Origin: Chitinophagaceae bacterium
GTDB lineage: Bacteria > Bacteroidota > Bacteroidia > Chitinophagales > Chitinophagaceae
Assembly (NCBI GenBank): GCA_016719165.1
Contig: JADKAJ010000002.1
Location: forward strand, 934,797 to 998,796
Length of the DNA stretch: 64,000 nucleotides
Direction: 5' to 3'
Position numbers and translations under genes: made by a program. This document shows, piece after piece, positions 8,771-18,036 of this stretch; position 1 is the stretch's first letter; every line of letters starts with the position of its first letter. Below the pieces are notes generated by a model. That model had not been told where the DNA came from. It searched no databases and saw only the letters and a list, made by a program, of their open reading frames with translations.

Positions 8771-10204
8771 ATGAAACGATTTACATTTTTACTGTTTTTA
8801 CTATCATCACTTGCGGCAACTGCCCAGACCGGTTACGATATTAAGGTTACGTTCAAACCTTTTAAGAACCAATACATCTACCTGGGTCATTATTTTGGCA
8901 AGACTTATCCCATTATTGATTCTGCCAAACTGGATAATAACAGTGTGGCCATTTTTAAAGGGAATAAAAAATTACCTGGTGGCATTTACCTGGTGGGTTA
9001 TCCCAATAAGGCAGGTTTTTTTGAGATACTGGTTGATAAACAACAACAGTTCTCTATTAAAGCAGATACAGCTACTTTGTCAAAAGGGGCACAGTTTGAA
9101 AATTCACCTGACAATGTCCTGTTTGTCAATTACCAGCAATATATGTCGGAAAAAGGAAAGAAAATTGCAGCCCTTCAACAACAACTGAAGACGGCAGCCG
9201 GTAAAACAGACTCAACTAAAATAACAGATGAATTAGCCAACGAGGATAAAGCGGTAACCACTTACAGGGAGGATATCATAAAGAAGAATCCCGCAGCCAT
9301 GCTCAGCACATTATTGGTTACAATGCGGGAACCTGAACTTACCGGGGCCTTAAAGAATCCGGCCAATAAAGAAGATTCGGTATTAGCTTATAATTTTTAT
9401 AAAAGCCATTATTGGGACGGCGTGAACTTCTGGGATGGGCGATTGGCATACACTCCTTTTTTTGAAGATAAGATCGATAAATATTTTTCGCAGCTGGTTG
9501 TTCCCAATCCTGATTCAGTGATCAAAGAAATTGATTGGATGCTGGGTTATGCCAGTATCAACGAAGAAATGAACCGTTTCCTCCTGATAAAATTTGTAAA
9601 CCGCTACCTGAATCAGAAATACATGTGGGAAGATGCCGTCTTTGTTCATTTGTTTGAAAAATATTTTTCGCAAAAAACATATTCCTGGCTGAATGAAACA
9701 GGTAAAAAAACAATTACAGACAGGGCTTATAGTTTGATGGCCAATATCCTTGGCACACCAGCCTCTGATGTTGAATTACCTGATCCGAATGGTACACCCG
9801 TTTCCCTGTATGCCCTGCAGGCTGAGTTTACTATTGTAGCTTTCTGGGACCCTACTTGTGGTCATTGTAAAGAAGTGCTGCCAAAACTGGATTCTTTTTA
9901 CAGAGCTAAGTGGAAAGCCGACGGGTTGAAGATGTATGCAGTGGCCAAAGAAACGGATGGCACTAAAAAAGACTGGCTCAATTTTATCAGTGATAATAAA
10001 CTGCAGGAATGGAGTCATGTTTATTATTCCAAAGAAGCAGACAAGGCCAGGACAGACAATGGTATTCCCGGCTATTCACAGCTATACGATGTACAGTCGT
10101 TTCCTACTTTATATTTGCTGGACAAAGAAAAACGGATCATTGCAAAAAAACTGACCTACCAGCAACTGGATGAAATAGTACAATTAAAGAAGAAAGGACA
10201 ATAG
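8771..10204 (+). CDS. TlpA-like thioredoxin-fold protein (DUF4369/DUF5106 type)
   Basis: 477 residues: signal peptide (1-19, ending ATAQ), an N-terminal beta-rich DUF4369-like domain, a central helical DUF5106-like region, and a C-terminal thioredoxin fold with the redox pair in DPTCGHCKEVLP. Proteins of this type work in the periplasm on disulfide exchange or cytochrome maturation. The next gene, a parvulin isomerase, starts 24 bp later, which suggests an envelope-folding operon. Confidence 0.85.
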   Translation: MKRFTFLLFLLSSLAATAQTGYDIKVTFKPFKNQYIYLGHYFGKTYPIIDSAKLDNNSVAIFKGNKKLPGGIYLVGYPNKAGFFEILVDKQQQFSIKADTATLSKGAQFENSPDNVLFVNYQQYMSEKGKKIAALQQQLKTAAGKTDSTKITDELANEDKAVTTYREDIIKKNPAAMLSTLLVTMREPELTGALKNPANKEDSVLAYNFYKSHYWDGVNFWDGRLAYTPFFEDKIDKYFSQLVVPNPDSVIKEIDWMLGYASINEEMNRFLLIKFVNRYLNQKYMWEDAVFVHLFEKYFSQKTYSWLNETGKKTITDRAYSLMANILGTPASDVELPDPNGTPVSLYALQAEFTIVAFWDPTCGHCKEVLPKLDSFYRAKWKADGLKMYAVAKETDGTKKDWLNFISDNKLQEWSHVYYSKEADKARTDNGIPGYSQLYDVQSFPTLYLLDKEKRIIAKKLTYQQLDEIVQLKKKGQ

Positions 10205-10227
10205 CAACGCTTAAAATCAAATCCTTT

Positions 10228-12174
10228 ATGAACAGAAAATTCATTTTCCTGATCATTGCCTGCGGCAATATGATTGCCGCTTCAGCTCAAACTTTGTTCA
10301 CCTATGGCAACTATGCCGCCGATGCCAAAGATTTTCTCAGGGCCTATAATAAAAACAATAGTGCCGCTGTAACAAACAAGGCAAAATCTATCAGCGATTA
10401 TCTTGACTTGTATATCAAATCAAAATTAAAAGTGCGGGAAGCGTATGACAGGGGGTATGATACACTGCCAAATATTAGAATGGAAGTGGAGAATCTCCGG
10501 GCGCAGATTGCTGAGAATTACATGACAGATCCCGAGATCATGAACCGCCTGGAAAAGGAGGCTTTTCAGCGTAGCCAGAAGGATATACGGACCGCCCATA
10601 TTTTTATCGCTTTCAAAAATGGTTCAGGATTTGTTGATACACTGGCTGCCCAGAAGAAAAGAGATGAGATTATCCAAAAACTTCAGAAAGGGGAAGATTT
10701 TTTATTGTTGGCCAAACAATTTTCTGATGACCCCAATGCTAAATTGAATAATGGAGAACTGGAGTATATTACTGTTTTTACACTTCCGTATGAGTTTGAG
10801 AATGCCGTTTACAACACCCCTGCAGGTAAGTACTCATCACCAGTTCGGTCCAAAATTGGTTACCATATTTTCAAGAATCTTGGTGAAAGAAAATCAGCTG
10901 GTAAAATGAAAGCCCAGCAGATATTGCTGGCTACTCCTCCCGGGGCTGATGAAGCAACAAAAAAGCAGCTGGCCAATCTTGCTGATTCCCTGTATAAAAG
11001 ATTGCTGGCAGGGGATGAATTTGGTCAGCTGGCCAAATCATTCAGCAATGATTATATCAGTGCTGCTAATAATGGTACTATGCCGGATATAGGGGTGGGC
11101 CAGTATGATGCGGTTTTTGAAAAAGTAATATGGTCTTTGGCGAAGGATGGTGCTTTTAGTAAACCATTTCAAACATCACATGGATGGCATATTATAAAAA
11201 GGATAGCAGTTAAACCTACGGTTACTGATCCGGGCAACAAAGATTTCAAACAGGAACTGCAACAAAAAATAATGGCCGATTCCCGGTGGAGAGCTTCAAA
11301 AGATTTTGTGTATAAGCAAGTGACAGAGAAAGCCGGGGTCAAAAAATTCATGTATGATGATGCAGCACTTTGGGCCCTGTCAGACAGCTTGCTCGACAGG
11401 AGGCCCATGAGGGAGATCGGACGTACCATTTCATCCGCCACCCCCTTGTTCTCCATTAGCAAAGTAGTGTATGATGCGGCTGCATGGATCAATTATGCAG
11501 GTACTTATCGTTTCAGGCAGGATGGCACAGGTGCCAAGCCACATGAACAGGTTAGAGAGGAGTGGATGCAATATGCCATGTTTAATTATTACAAAAAACA
11601 CCTGGAAGATTTTAATGAGGAATTTCGCAGCCAGATGGCAGAGTTCAAAGATGGAAATCTTTTCTTTGAAGTTATGCAGCAGGAAGTGTGGAATAAGGCA
11701 CAGGCTGATACGGTTGCGTTGCTGGCTTTGTATAATAAAAATAAAAAGGAGTATACCTGGAAACAAAGTGCTGATGTGGTTATTTTCTTCTGCTCAGACC
11801 AGGCGATAGCTAAAACTGTTTACGATAAAGTAAAAGCCAATCCTGCAGAATGGAGAAAAGTGGTGGACATGTATTCTGAAAAAGTGCTGGCTGATTCAGC
11901 CCGGTATGAATGGAGCCAGATACCCAACCTCAATAAAATGTTACCCAGGGCAGGTATGATAACGACACCACTGTTAAACGCTACAGATAATACGGCCTCC
12001 TTTGCTTATATCGTTAACGCATATCCTCAAACCTCTCAACGCAGTTTTAATGAAGCAAAAGGGTTGGTGATAAATGATTACCAGGCTTTACTGGAGAAAG
12101 AGTGGGATGAGGCGTTGCGTAAGAAGTACCCGGTTGTGATCGATCAGAAAGTGTTGAGTGATATTTCAAAATAA
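10228..12174 (+). CDS. SurA-like peptidylprolyl isomerase with two parvulin domains
   Basis: 648 residues with a signal peptide (1-20). The first rotamase domain spans about residues 113-215 (TAHIFIAF, FLLLAKQFSDDP, GELEYIT, GYHIF). The second spans about 222-325 (KAQQILLAT, FGQLAKSFSND, HGWHIIKR). A long C-terminal helical part follows. Expected role: periplasmic prolyl isomerase and chaperone for outer-membrane proteins. Co-directional with the TlpA-like gene. A long hairpin follows the stop. Confidence 0.88.
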   Translation: MNRKFIFLIIACGNMIAASAQTLFTYGNYAADAKDFLRAYNKNNSAAVTNKAKSISDYLDLYIKSKLKVREAYDRGYDTLPNIRMEVENLRAQIAENYMTDPEIMNRLEKEAFQRSQKDIRTAHIFIAFKNGSGFVDTLAAQKKRDEIIQKLQKGEDFLLLAKQFSDDPNAKLNNGELEYITVFTLPYEFENAVYNTPAGKYSSPVRSKIGYHIFKNLGERKSAGKMKAQQILLATPPGADEATKKQLANLADSLYKRLLAGDEFGQLAKSFSNDYISAANNGTMPDIGVGQYDAVFEKVIWSLAKDGAFSKPFQTSHGWHIIKRIAVKPTVTDPGNKDFKQELQQKIMADSRWRASKDFVYKQVTEKAGVKKFMYDDAALWALSDSLLDRRPMREIGRTISSATPLFSISKVVYDAAAWINYAGTYRFRQDGTGAKPHEQVREEWMQYAMFNYYKKHLEDFNEEFRSQMAEFKDGNLFFEVMQQEVWNKAQADTVALLALYNKNKKEYTWKQSADVVIFFCSDQAIAKTVYDKVKANPAEWRKVVDMYSEKVLADSARYEWSQIPNLNKMLPRAGMITTPLLNATDNTASFAYIVNAYPQTSQRSFNEAKGLVINDYQALLEKEWDEALRKKYPVVIDQKVLSDISK

Positions 12175-12196
12175 AGTCCCGAACGCATAAAATACC

Positions 12197-12244
12197 GAAA
12201 GTCCGGGAACCCATTATTAATGAACGATGGTCTTCCGGACTTTC
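12197..12244. terminator. Hairpin between convergent genes
   Basis: Perfect 10-bp stem (GAAAGTCCGG with CCGGACTTTC) and a 28-nt loop between the convergent isomerase and metF stops. The flanking T tract is weak, so it may act as a bidirectional terminator. Confidence 0.55.
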
Positions 12245-12270
12245 TGTTTACTGGTCTTTATTGACTTGAT

Positions 12271-13221
12271 CTATAACTCTTTTACCACATTTGCCACTAA
12301 TTGTGGTCTTCCTAACGTGTAATAATGTAAAACAGGGACACCTGCTTTTTTCAATTCTTTGGACTGCATCAGCAACCATTCGGCACCTACATGGGCCACT
12401 TCTTCATCTGTTTTACAACGAAGAACTTCACTAGAAAGGTCTGTTGGCAAATCGATATGAAATGTTTTAGGCAGTACTGTGAGTTGTTTTTTAGAGTAAA
12501 TAGGTTTTAATCCGGGTATGATCGGAACGGTGATACCAGCATCCCGGCAGGATTTCACAAATGCATGAAACTTACTGTTATCAAAAAACATTTGTGTAAT
12601 GATATAATCAGCTCCCAGGTCAATTTTTTGTTTCAGGTATTGCAGGTCGGTCTCCATATTTGGCGCTTCAAAATGCTTTTCAGGATAGCCGGCCACACCA
12701 ATACAAAATTCAGTTTTATGTGTTCCTTTCAGCTCATCTTCCAGGTAAATGCCGGCGTTAAGATTAACAACCTGTTTCAGCAGGTCGCTGGCATATTTAT
12801 GGCCACCGGGTTCCGGTTCAAAAGCAGTTTCGTTTTTTGCCGCATCACCTCTCAGCACCAGTACATTATCAATGCCGAGATACCGAAGGTTGATCAGGGC
12901 ATCTTCCGTATCATTGATACTGAATCCGCCACAGATAAGATGCGGTACGGTATCCACATTGTATTTATTCATAATAGCAGCGCAGATACTTTCTGTTCCC
13001 GGCCTTTTCCGGATCACCACTTTCTCAAAGGAGCCATCCACTCTCTTCTTAAATACATGTTCACTGCGGTGATAGGTCACATTGATAAAAGAGGGTTTGA
13101 ACTCCATTAAAGGATCAAGATGCTTATACAGGGCTTCTATCCCTTTACCTTTCAGGGGAGGTAAAACTTCAAAGGAAATAAGGGTGTCTTTGGCCTGGGC
13201 TATATGGTCGGTTACTTTCAT
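12271..13221 (-). CDS. metF: Methylenetetrahydrofolate reductase
   Basis: Flavoenzyme that reduces 5,10-methylene-THF to 5-methyl-THF for methionine synthesis. The TIM-barrel family features are present: SFEVLPP near residue 18, FINVTYH, VDTVPHLICGG, NVLVLRGD, GVAGYPEKH, and GADYIITQMFFD. 316 residues, intact. Divergent from lptB, with 88 bp between the starts, and each has its own TAnnTTTG box. Confidence 0.95.
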   Translation of the reverse strand: MKVTDHIAQAKDTLISFEVLPPLKGKGIEALYKHLDPLMEFKPSFINVTYHRSEHVFKKRVDGSFEKVVIRKRPGTESICAAIMNKYNVDTVPHLICGGFSINDTEDALINLRYLGIDNVLVLRGDAAKNETAFEPEPGGHKYASDLLKQVVNLNAGIYLEDELKGTHKTEFCIGVAGYPEKHFEAPNMETDLQYLKQKIDLGADYIITQMFFDNSKFHAFVKSCRDAGITVPIIPGLKPIYSKKQLTVLPKTFHIDLPTDLSSEVLRCKTDEEVAHVGAEWLLMQSKELKKAGVPVLHYYTLGRPQLVANVVKEL

Positions 13222-13228
13222 TGGGTTG

Positions 13229-13236
13229 CAAAACTA
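13229..13236 (-). promoter_or_regulatory. -7 promoter box for metF
   Basis: Minus-strand TAGTTTTG matches TAnnTTTG and ends 7 nt before the metF ATG, implying a very short or absent 5' leader. Confidence 0.4.
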
Positions 13237-13276
13237 ATACAGCGGTGCCATATAGTAATGAAATCTTAAAATAGAG

Positions 13277-13305
13277 TTGAATCATTGCCCCAAGCCTTAT
13301 TTTTG
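13277..13305 (+). promoter_or_regulatory. -33/-7 promoter for lptB
   Basis: TTG at 13277-13279, an 18-nt spacer and TATTTTTG at 13298-13305 give a complete Bacteroidota-type promoter. The ATG at 13310 follows after 4 nt, so the transcript may be leaderless. This also argues against the upstream TTG as a translation start. Confidence 0.5.
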
Positions 13306-13309
13306 CCTT

Positions 13310-14095
13310 ATGGCCATTACCATTGAAACCAAAGATCTTGTAAAGAAATATGGCAGCCGTACGGTTGTCGACCATGTTTCTTTTGAAGTAAAACAGGGAG
13401 AGATTGTTGGTTTGCTGGGCCCCAATGGCGCCGGTAAAACAACTTCCTTTTACCAGGTGGTGGGGCTGATCAAGCCGGATGAAGGCAAGGTTTTTTTGAA
13501 TGACCAGGATATTACGTCATTACCCATGTACAAAAGGGCCAAAATGGGTATTGGCTACCTGCCACAGGAAGCATCTGTTTTCCGCAAACTGAGTGTGGAA
13601 GATAATATTGCCGCCATCCTGGAAATGACCAGTCTGCCCAAACAAGTACAAAGAGATAAGTTAGAATCCCTGCTCAATGAGTTCCGGTTGCAGCATGTCC
13701 GCAAGAGCAATGGCGATGTGCTGAGTGGTGGCGAAAGAAGGAGAACCGAGATTGCAAGGGCATTAGCGGTAGATCCGAAATTCATATTACTGGATGAACC
13801 ATTTGCCGGTATTGACCCCATAGCGGTGGAAGATATACAGGCCATCGTTGCCAAACTGAAATACAAAAACATTGGCATACTCATCACCGACCACAACGTT
13901 ACTGAAACCTTGTCCATCTGTGACAGGGCCTATTTACTGATCGAGGGAAAGATATTCAAACATGGTACCGCAGAAGAATTGGCGGATGATGAGCAGGTGA
14001 GAAAATTGTACCTCGGAAGAAATTTTGAGTTGAAGAGAAAAGATTGGTTACATGAAGAAGCTATTAATTCGATCAATAAGCTGCAAGACGAATAA
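13310..14095 (+). CDS. lptB: LPS export ABC transporter ATPase
   Basis: 261-residue ATPase of the LptB2FG machine that extracts LPS from the inner membrane. Walker A GPNGAGKTT, Q-loop, signature LSGGERRR, Walker B ILLDEPFAGIDP and switch His in ITDHN are all present. The order and spacing match LptB rather than other ABC ATPases. The frame extends upstream to a TTG at 13277, but that codon lies in the -33 box, so the ATG at 13310 is chosen. Confidence 0.93.
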   Translation: MAITIETKDLVKKYGSRTVVDHVSFEVKQGEIVGLLGPNGAGKTTSFYQVVGLIKPDEGKVFLNDQDITSLPMYKRAKMGIGYLPQEASVFRKLSVEDNIAAILEMTSLPKQVQRDKLESLLNEFRLQHVRKSNGDVLSGGERRRTEIARALAVDPKFILLDEPFAGIDPIAVEDIQAIVAKLKYKNIGILITDHNVTETLSICDRAYLLIEGKIFKHGTAEELADDEQVRKLYLGRNFELKRKDWLHEEAINSINKLQDE

Positions 14096-14197
14096 ATTAT
14101 AAAATAAGCTGAGGGCTCAATTATTACTGCCAGGCTTACTTTCCTGAATATTTCTTTTTACTTTGTTGTTTATTTTTTTGACTACGCACTGTGCATT

Positions 14198-15190
14198 ATG
14201 GATTATCAAAAACTTCCAAAGATAGAATTGCATCTGCACCTGGATTGCAGTTTAAGCTACAAAGTGGTGCAGCAGCTTGATCCTGCCATTACTTATGAAG
14301 AATACCAACAATCTTTTATTGCTCCTCCCAGGTGTACAGACCTTGCTGATTATATTACCCGTGCTGTGAAGGGCTATGAGCTGATGCAGACGAAAGAGCA
14401 ATTGCGGCTGGTTACATTAGATCTTTTTGATCAGCTGAAAGCAGATAATGTGATCTATGCAGAAATAAGGTTTGCCCCGCTGTTGCACATTGCCAAAGGA
14501 CTTACTCCTGCTGAAGTCGTACAAACCGTAAATGATGCGGTTACAGAAGGTATTCGGCTTACCGGTGTGCAGGCTGGTATCATTTTATGTACACTCAGGC
14601 ATTATTATGAAGAGCAGAGTATGGAAACTGTTGAGTTGGTAAAACAATTTAAAGGAACTCATGTAGTGGGGTTTGATATAGCAGGAGATGAAGCAGGATT
14701 TCCTATTGATAGTCATGTACAGGCTTTTCGTTATGCGATGGATAATGATATTCCCTGCACAGCACATGCCGGTGAAGCCAAAGGGCCTGAAAGTGTATGG
14801 GAAACGTTACAACATTTTCATCCTTCGAGAATCGGGCATGGAGTAAGGAGTGCAGAAGATGAAAAATTGCTTGATTTTCTGAAAAATAAAAATATACACC
14901 TGGAAGTTTGCCCTACCAGTAATATCCAGACGAATATTTATGAGAACATCGAACTGCATGCAGCAGATAAGATTTACAGGCATGGTGTATCTATGAGTAT
15001 CAATACTGATGCAAGAACAGTAACCCCCACCACTTTATCCCGTGAATATTCAATATTGGAGGAAACATTTAACTGGAATAAGGAACACTATTTAAAGTGT
15101 AGTATGGAAGCCGTGACACATTGTTTCGCCAGCAACCGGTTAAAAGATGAGTTGCGCATTAAGTTCAGAACTGCCTACGAACTACTTTAA
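14198..15190 (+). CDS. add: Adenosine deaminase
   Basis: Hydrolyses adenosine to inosine in purine salvage. The zinc ligands and catalytic residues are visible: HLHLD near residue 11, HAGEA with catalytic Glu, RIGHG, and SINTDAR near the C-terminus. 330 residues, normal for bacterial Add. The next gene begins 69 bp downstream on the same strand. Confidence 0.92.
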   Translation: MDYQKLPKIELHLHLDCSLSYKVVQQLDPAITYEEYQQSFIAPPRCTDLADYITRAVKGYELMQTKEQLRLVTLDLFDQLKADNVIYAEIRFAPLLHIAKGLTPAEVVQTVNDAVTEGIRLTGVQAGIILCTLRHYYEEQSMETVELVKQFKGTHVVGFDIAGDEAGFPIDSHVQAFRYAMDNDIPCTAHAGEAKGPESVWETLQHFHPSRIGHGVRSAEDEKLLDFLKNKNIHLEVCPTSNIQTNIYENIELHAADKIYRHGVSMSINTDARTVTPTTLSREYSILEETFNWNKEHYLKCSMEAVTHCFASNRLKDELRIKFRTAYELL

Positions 15191-15259
15191 AACTTACATT
15201 AGCGGAACAGTTCATATTTTTAGGGGCATTGCTTCAAATTATCTATTTTGCCTGCAACA

Positions 15260-16786
15260 ATGAAACTGCTCAGCCCAGCCATATCATCTCTTGCCCGTAT
15301 GCGGCTCTGGCGTATCGAAGCGTGGAAAAATAATCCTTTAGATGCACAGCGGGAAGTGCTGCAGGACCTGGTGACTTCTGCCCAATACACAGAGTTTGGC
15401 CGGAAATATAATTTTTCAGAACTGTTTAATGTAAAAGCATTCAAAGATGCCGTTCCTATTCATGAGTATGATGATTTAAAGCCTTATATCGAACGCATCA
15501 TGCAGGGCGAACAGAATATTTTATGGAATACACCCATTTATTGGTTTGCCAAAAGCAGCGGCACTACCAGTGACAAAAGCAAATTCATTCCCATTAGTGA
15601 GGAAAGCCTGCAGGACGGGCATTATAAGGCTTCAAAAGATGTGTTGTCATTGTATTACCAGTTTTATCCCGAGTCAGAATTGCTCACCGGAAAAGCCTTG
15701 GTATTAGGAGGAAGTCATAATATTAATCCAATGAACAATGATGCACAGTACGGCGACCTTAGTGCTGTGTTATTGCAAAACTCACCCTTCTGGGGGCACT
15801 GGCTGCGTACACCCGACCTCAGCATTGCGCTGATGGATGAATGGGAAAGTAAGATTGAAAAATTGGCGGAAAACACAATAAAAGAAAATGTGACCTCTAT
15901 TTCAGGAGTGCCTACATGGACATTGGTATTGTTTAAAAGAATACTGGAAATAACCGGTAAAAAAACGATGAGTGAGGTATGGCCTTCCCTTGAATTGTAT
16001 ATGCATGGCGGTGTTTCTTTTACGCCGTATAAAGAACAATTTCAAAAGCTGATAGGAAAGAACATCAATTACCTGGAAATGTATAATGCCAGTGAAGGAT
16101 TTTTTGCAGCGCAGGATATTCCGGGACAAGATGGGATGTTGCTGTTTACCGACCATGGCATATTTATGGAGTTCATGCCGGTAAATGAATATGGCAAGAC
16201 AAAGCCGCAAACAGTGGGTTTACAGGATGTGGAGATTGGCAGAAATTATGCCCTGATCATCAGTACCAATGGAGGATTATGGAGATACCTTGTTGGGGAT
16301 ACAATTCAATTTATCTCATTGAGGCCTTACCGGGTAAAAGTATCGGGTCGTTTAAAGCATTATATCAATGCATTTGGCGAAGAAGTGATTGTGGATAATA
16401 CAGATAAAGCAATTGCTGTTGCTTCAGCAAAAACCGGGGTTGTAGTGAATGATTATACCGCTGCCCCGGTTTATTTTTCCGACAACGCCAATGGTGCACA
16501 TGAGTGGCTGATTGAATTTGAAAAAGAACCGGAAAACCTGGCTGTCTTTACACAGGAATTAGATGCTGCGTTGAAGGCGATTAATAGTGATTACGAAGCA
16601 AAAAGGTATAAAAGTATCGCTTTGGGGTTGCCTGTTGTTCATTCTCTCCGCAAAGGGGTCTTTGCAGAATGGTTACGCTGTAAAGGAAAACTGGGAGGGC
16701 AACATAAAGTGCCCCGGTTGAGCAATGAGCGGAAATACCTGGAAGAAATTTTACAGGTGAATACAATTACATTTGACAACCAATAA
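15260..16786 (+). CDS. GH3-family acyl-adenylating protein
   Basis: 508 residues across the full GH3 domain (name from plant auxin-responsive proteins). The ATP-binding loop reads FAKSSGTTSDKSKFIPIS (about residue 95). EMYNASEGFF and the later GGLWRYLVGDTI strand are typical. Bacterial GH3 proteins are thought to adenylate carboxylic acids and ligate them to amino acids, but the substrates are unknown. The upstream TTG at 15248 is ignored in favour of ATG at 15260. fabG follows 10 bp downstream, suggesting an operon. Confidence 0.85.
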   Translation: MKLLSPAISSLARMRLWRIEAWKNNPLDAQREVLQDLVTSAQYTEFGRKYNFSELFNVKAFKDAVPIHEYDDLKPYIERIMQGEQNILWNTPIYWFAKSSGTTSDKSKFIPISEESLQDGHYKASKDVLSLYYQFYPESELLTGKALVLGGSHNINPMNNDAQYGDLSAVLLQNSPFWGHWLRTPDLSIALMDEWESKIEKLAENTIKENVTSISGVPTWTLVLFKRILEITGKKTMSEVWPSLELYMHGGVSFTPYKEQFQKLIGKNINYLEMYNASEGFFAAQDIPGQDGMLLFTDHGIFMEFMPVNEYGKTKPQTVGLQDVEIGRNYALIISTNGGLWRYLVGDTIQFISLRPYRVKVSGRLKHYINAFGEEVIVDNTDKAIAVASAKTGVVVNDYTAAPVYFSDNANGAHEWLIEFEKEPENLAVFTQELDAALKAINSDYEAKRYKSIALGLPVVHSLRKGVFAEWLRCKGKLGGQHKVPRLSNERKYLEEILQVNTITFDNQ

Positions 16787-16796
16787 AATCAGTATT

Positions 16797-17552
16797 ATGA
16801 AATTACTCGAAGGAAAAGTAGCTATTGTAACAGGTGCCGCCCGTGGTATCGGTGAAGGCATTGCTTTAAAATTTGCAGCGCAGGGGGCTAATGTGGCGTT
16901 TACATATGTAAGTGACAGCAGTGCAGAAAAGGCAACAGCCCTGGAAGCAAAACTGACAGCAATGGGAGTAAGGGCCAAAGCATATAAAAGCAATGCCGGT
17001 GATTTTGCACAATGCGAAGCTTTTGTAAACGATGTACTGAAAGAATTCGGCACTGTAGATATTTGTGTGAATAATGCCGGTATTTCAAAAGATAATCTTT
17101 TACTCCGGATGACACCTGAGCAATGGAATGATGTGATACAGGTGAACCTGAACAGTGTGTTTTATATGACCAAGCAGGTTATCCGCCCGATGATGAAAGC
17201 CAAATCCGGTTCCATTATCAATATGAGCTCCATTATTGGCGAGATTGGTAATGCAGGGCAAAGCAGTTATGCAGCCAGCAAAGCCGGTATTATCGGTTTT
17301 ACTAAATCAGTAGCTAAAGAACTCGGCAGTAGAAATATCCGTTGTAATGCTATTGCTCCTGGTTTTGTGGAAACAGATATGACCAGTTATTTGAAAGAAG
17401 GAGAGGCGGCAGATAAATACAAAGCCGGGATACCACTGGGAAAATTTGCTACAGCTGAGGATATTGCGAATGCAACATTGTTCTTAGCCTCTGATATGTC
17501 TTCTTATATCACCGGGCAAACATTGAGTGTTTGCGGGGGCTTAAATATATAG
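16797..17552 (+). CDS. fabG: 3-oxoacyl-ACP reductase (SDR family)
   Basis: NADPH-dependent reductase of fatty-acid elongation. SDR motifs: TGAARGIGEG (cofactor loop, residue 12 on), NNAG, Ser in SSIIGE, and the catalytic YAASK. 251 residues from ATG at 16797; the frame is open further upstream but overlaps the GH3 gene end. Other SDR oxidoreductases share these motifs, so FabG is a best assignment from whole-length resemblance. Confidence 0.87.
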   Translation: MKLLEGKVAIVTGAARGIGEGIALKFAAQGANVAFTYVSDSSAEKATALEAKLTAMGVRAKAYKSNAGDFAQCEAFVNDVLKEFGTVDICVNNAGISKDNLLLRMTPEQWNDVIQVNLNSVFYMTKQVIRPMMKAKSGSIINMSSIIGEIGNAGQSSYAASKAGIIGFTKSVAKELGSRNIRCNAIAPGFVETDMTSYLKEGEAADKYKAGIPLGKFATAEDIANATLFLASDMSSYITGQTLSVCGGLNI

Positions 17553-17557
17553 GCCAT

Positions 17558-17579
17558 GAGTTTAAACGAGTAAAATGAG
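17558..17579 (+). repeat. Left arm of inverted repeat around GxxExxY gene
   Basis: A 22-nt arm that is the reverse complement of 18015-18036 with two mismatches (shared core GAGTAAAATGAG). It starts 6 bp after the fabG stop. Together the arms bracket only the GxxExxY gene. Confidence 0.7.
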
Positions 17580-17587
17580 AGAAGGAG

Positions 17588-17998
17588 ATGGATTTTAAAA
17601 GGCCGATATTGATTAACGATTTGACGGAACTTGTTATTGGGTTATGTATTAAAATTCACTCTCGGGTAGGACCTGGTTGTTTTGAAAAAGTTTATGAAGA
17701 AATTCTTTATTACGAACTAACTAAACTTGGATTAGTTGTAAAAAGGCAGTTACTCCTTCCAGTTGATTATGAAGAACTTTACATAAAAGATGCTTACAAA
17801 ATAGATTTATTATTGGAAAATCGTCTGGTTATAGAACTGAAATCTGTACATCCATTACCTCCTGTTTATTTCAATCAGGTTCAAACACAACTATCATTGT
17901 TAAATTTGAAACATGGAATGCTTGTGAACTTCAAGGTGCCAAAAATGAAAGAAGGGATTCACAGAGTCTACAATAATTTCGGGAAAGAGGGATTGTAA
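17588..17998 (+). CDS. GxxExxY family protein
   Basis: 136 residues matching the small GxxExxY family, whose name comes from the motif seen here as GPGCFEKVYEE near residue 27. An IDLLLENRLVIELKS stretch resembles the D-ExK core of PD-(D/E)XK nuclease folds. The function of the family is not established. A purine-rich GAAGGAG lies directly before the ATG. The gene is the sole content of a 22-nt inverted-repeat bracket (17558-18036), which suggests it arrived as a small unit. Confidence 0.82.
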   Translation: MDFKRPILINDLTELVIGLCIKIHSRVGPGCFEKVYEEILYYELTKLGLVVKRQLLLPVDYEELYIKDAYKIDLLLENRLVIELKSVHPLPPVYFNQVQTQLSLLNLKHGMLVNFKVPKMKEGIHRVYNNFGKEGL

Positions 17999-18014
17999 TT
18001 AACTTACTCATTTT

Positions 18015-18036
18015 CTCATTTTACTCTTTCAAACTC
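18015..18036 (-). repeat. Right arm of inverted repeat around GxxExxY gene
   Basis: Reverse complement of 17558-17579 with two mismatches. Its outer end overlaps the last codons and stop of the convergent DNA glycosylase gene (stop at 18029), so the glycosylase C-terminus was formed or altered at this junction. Confidence 0.7.
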
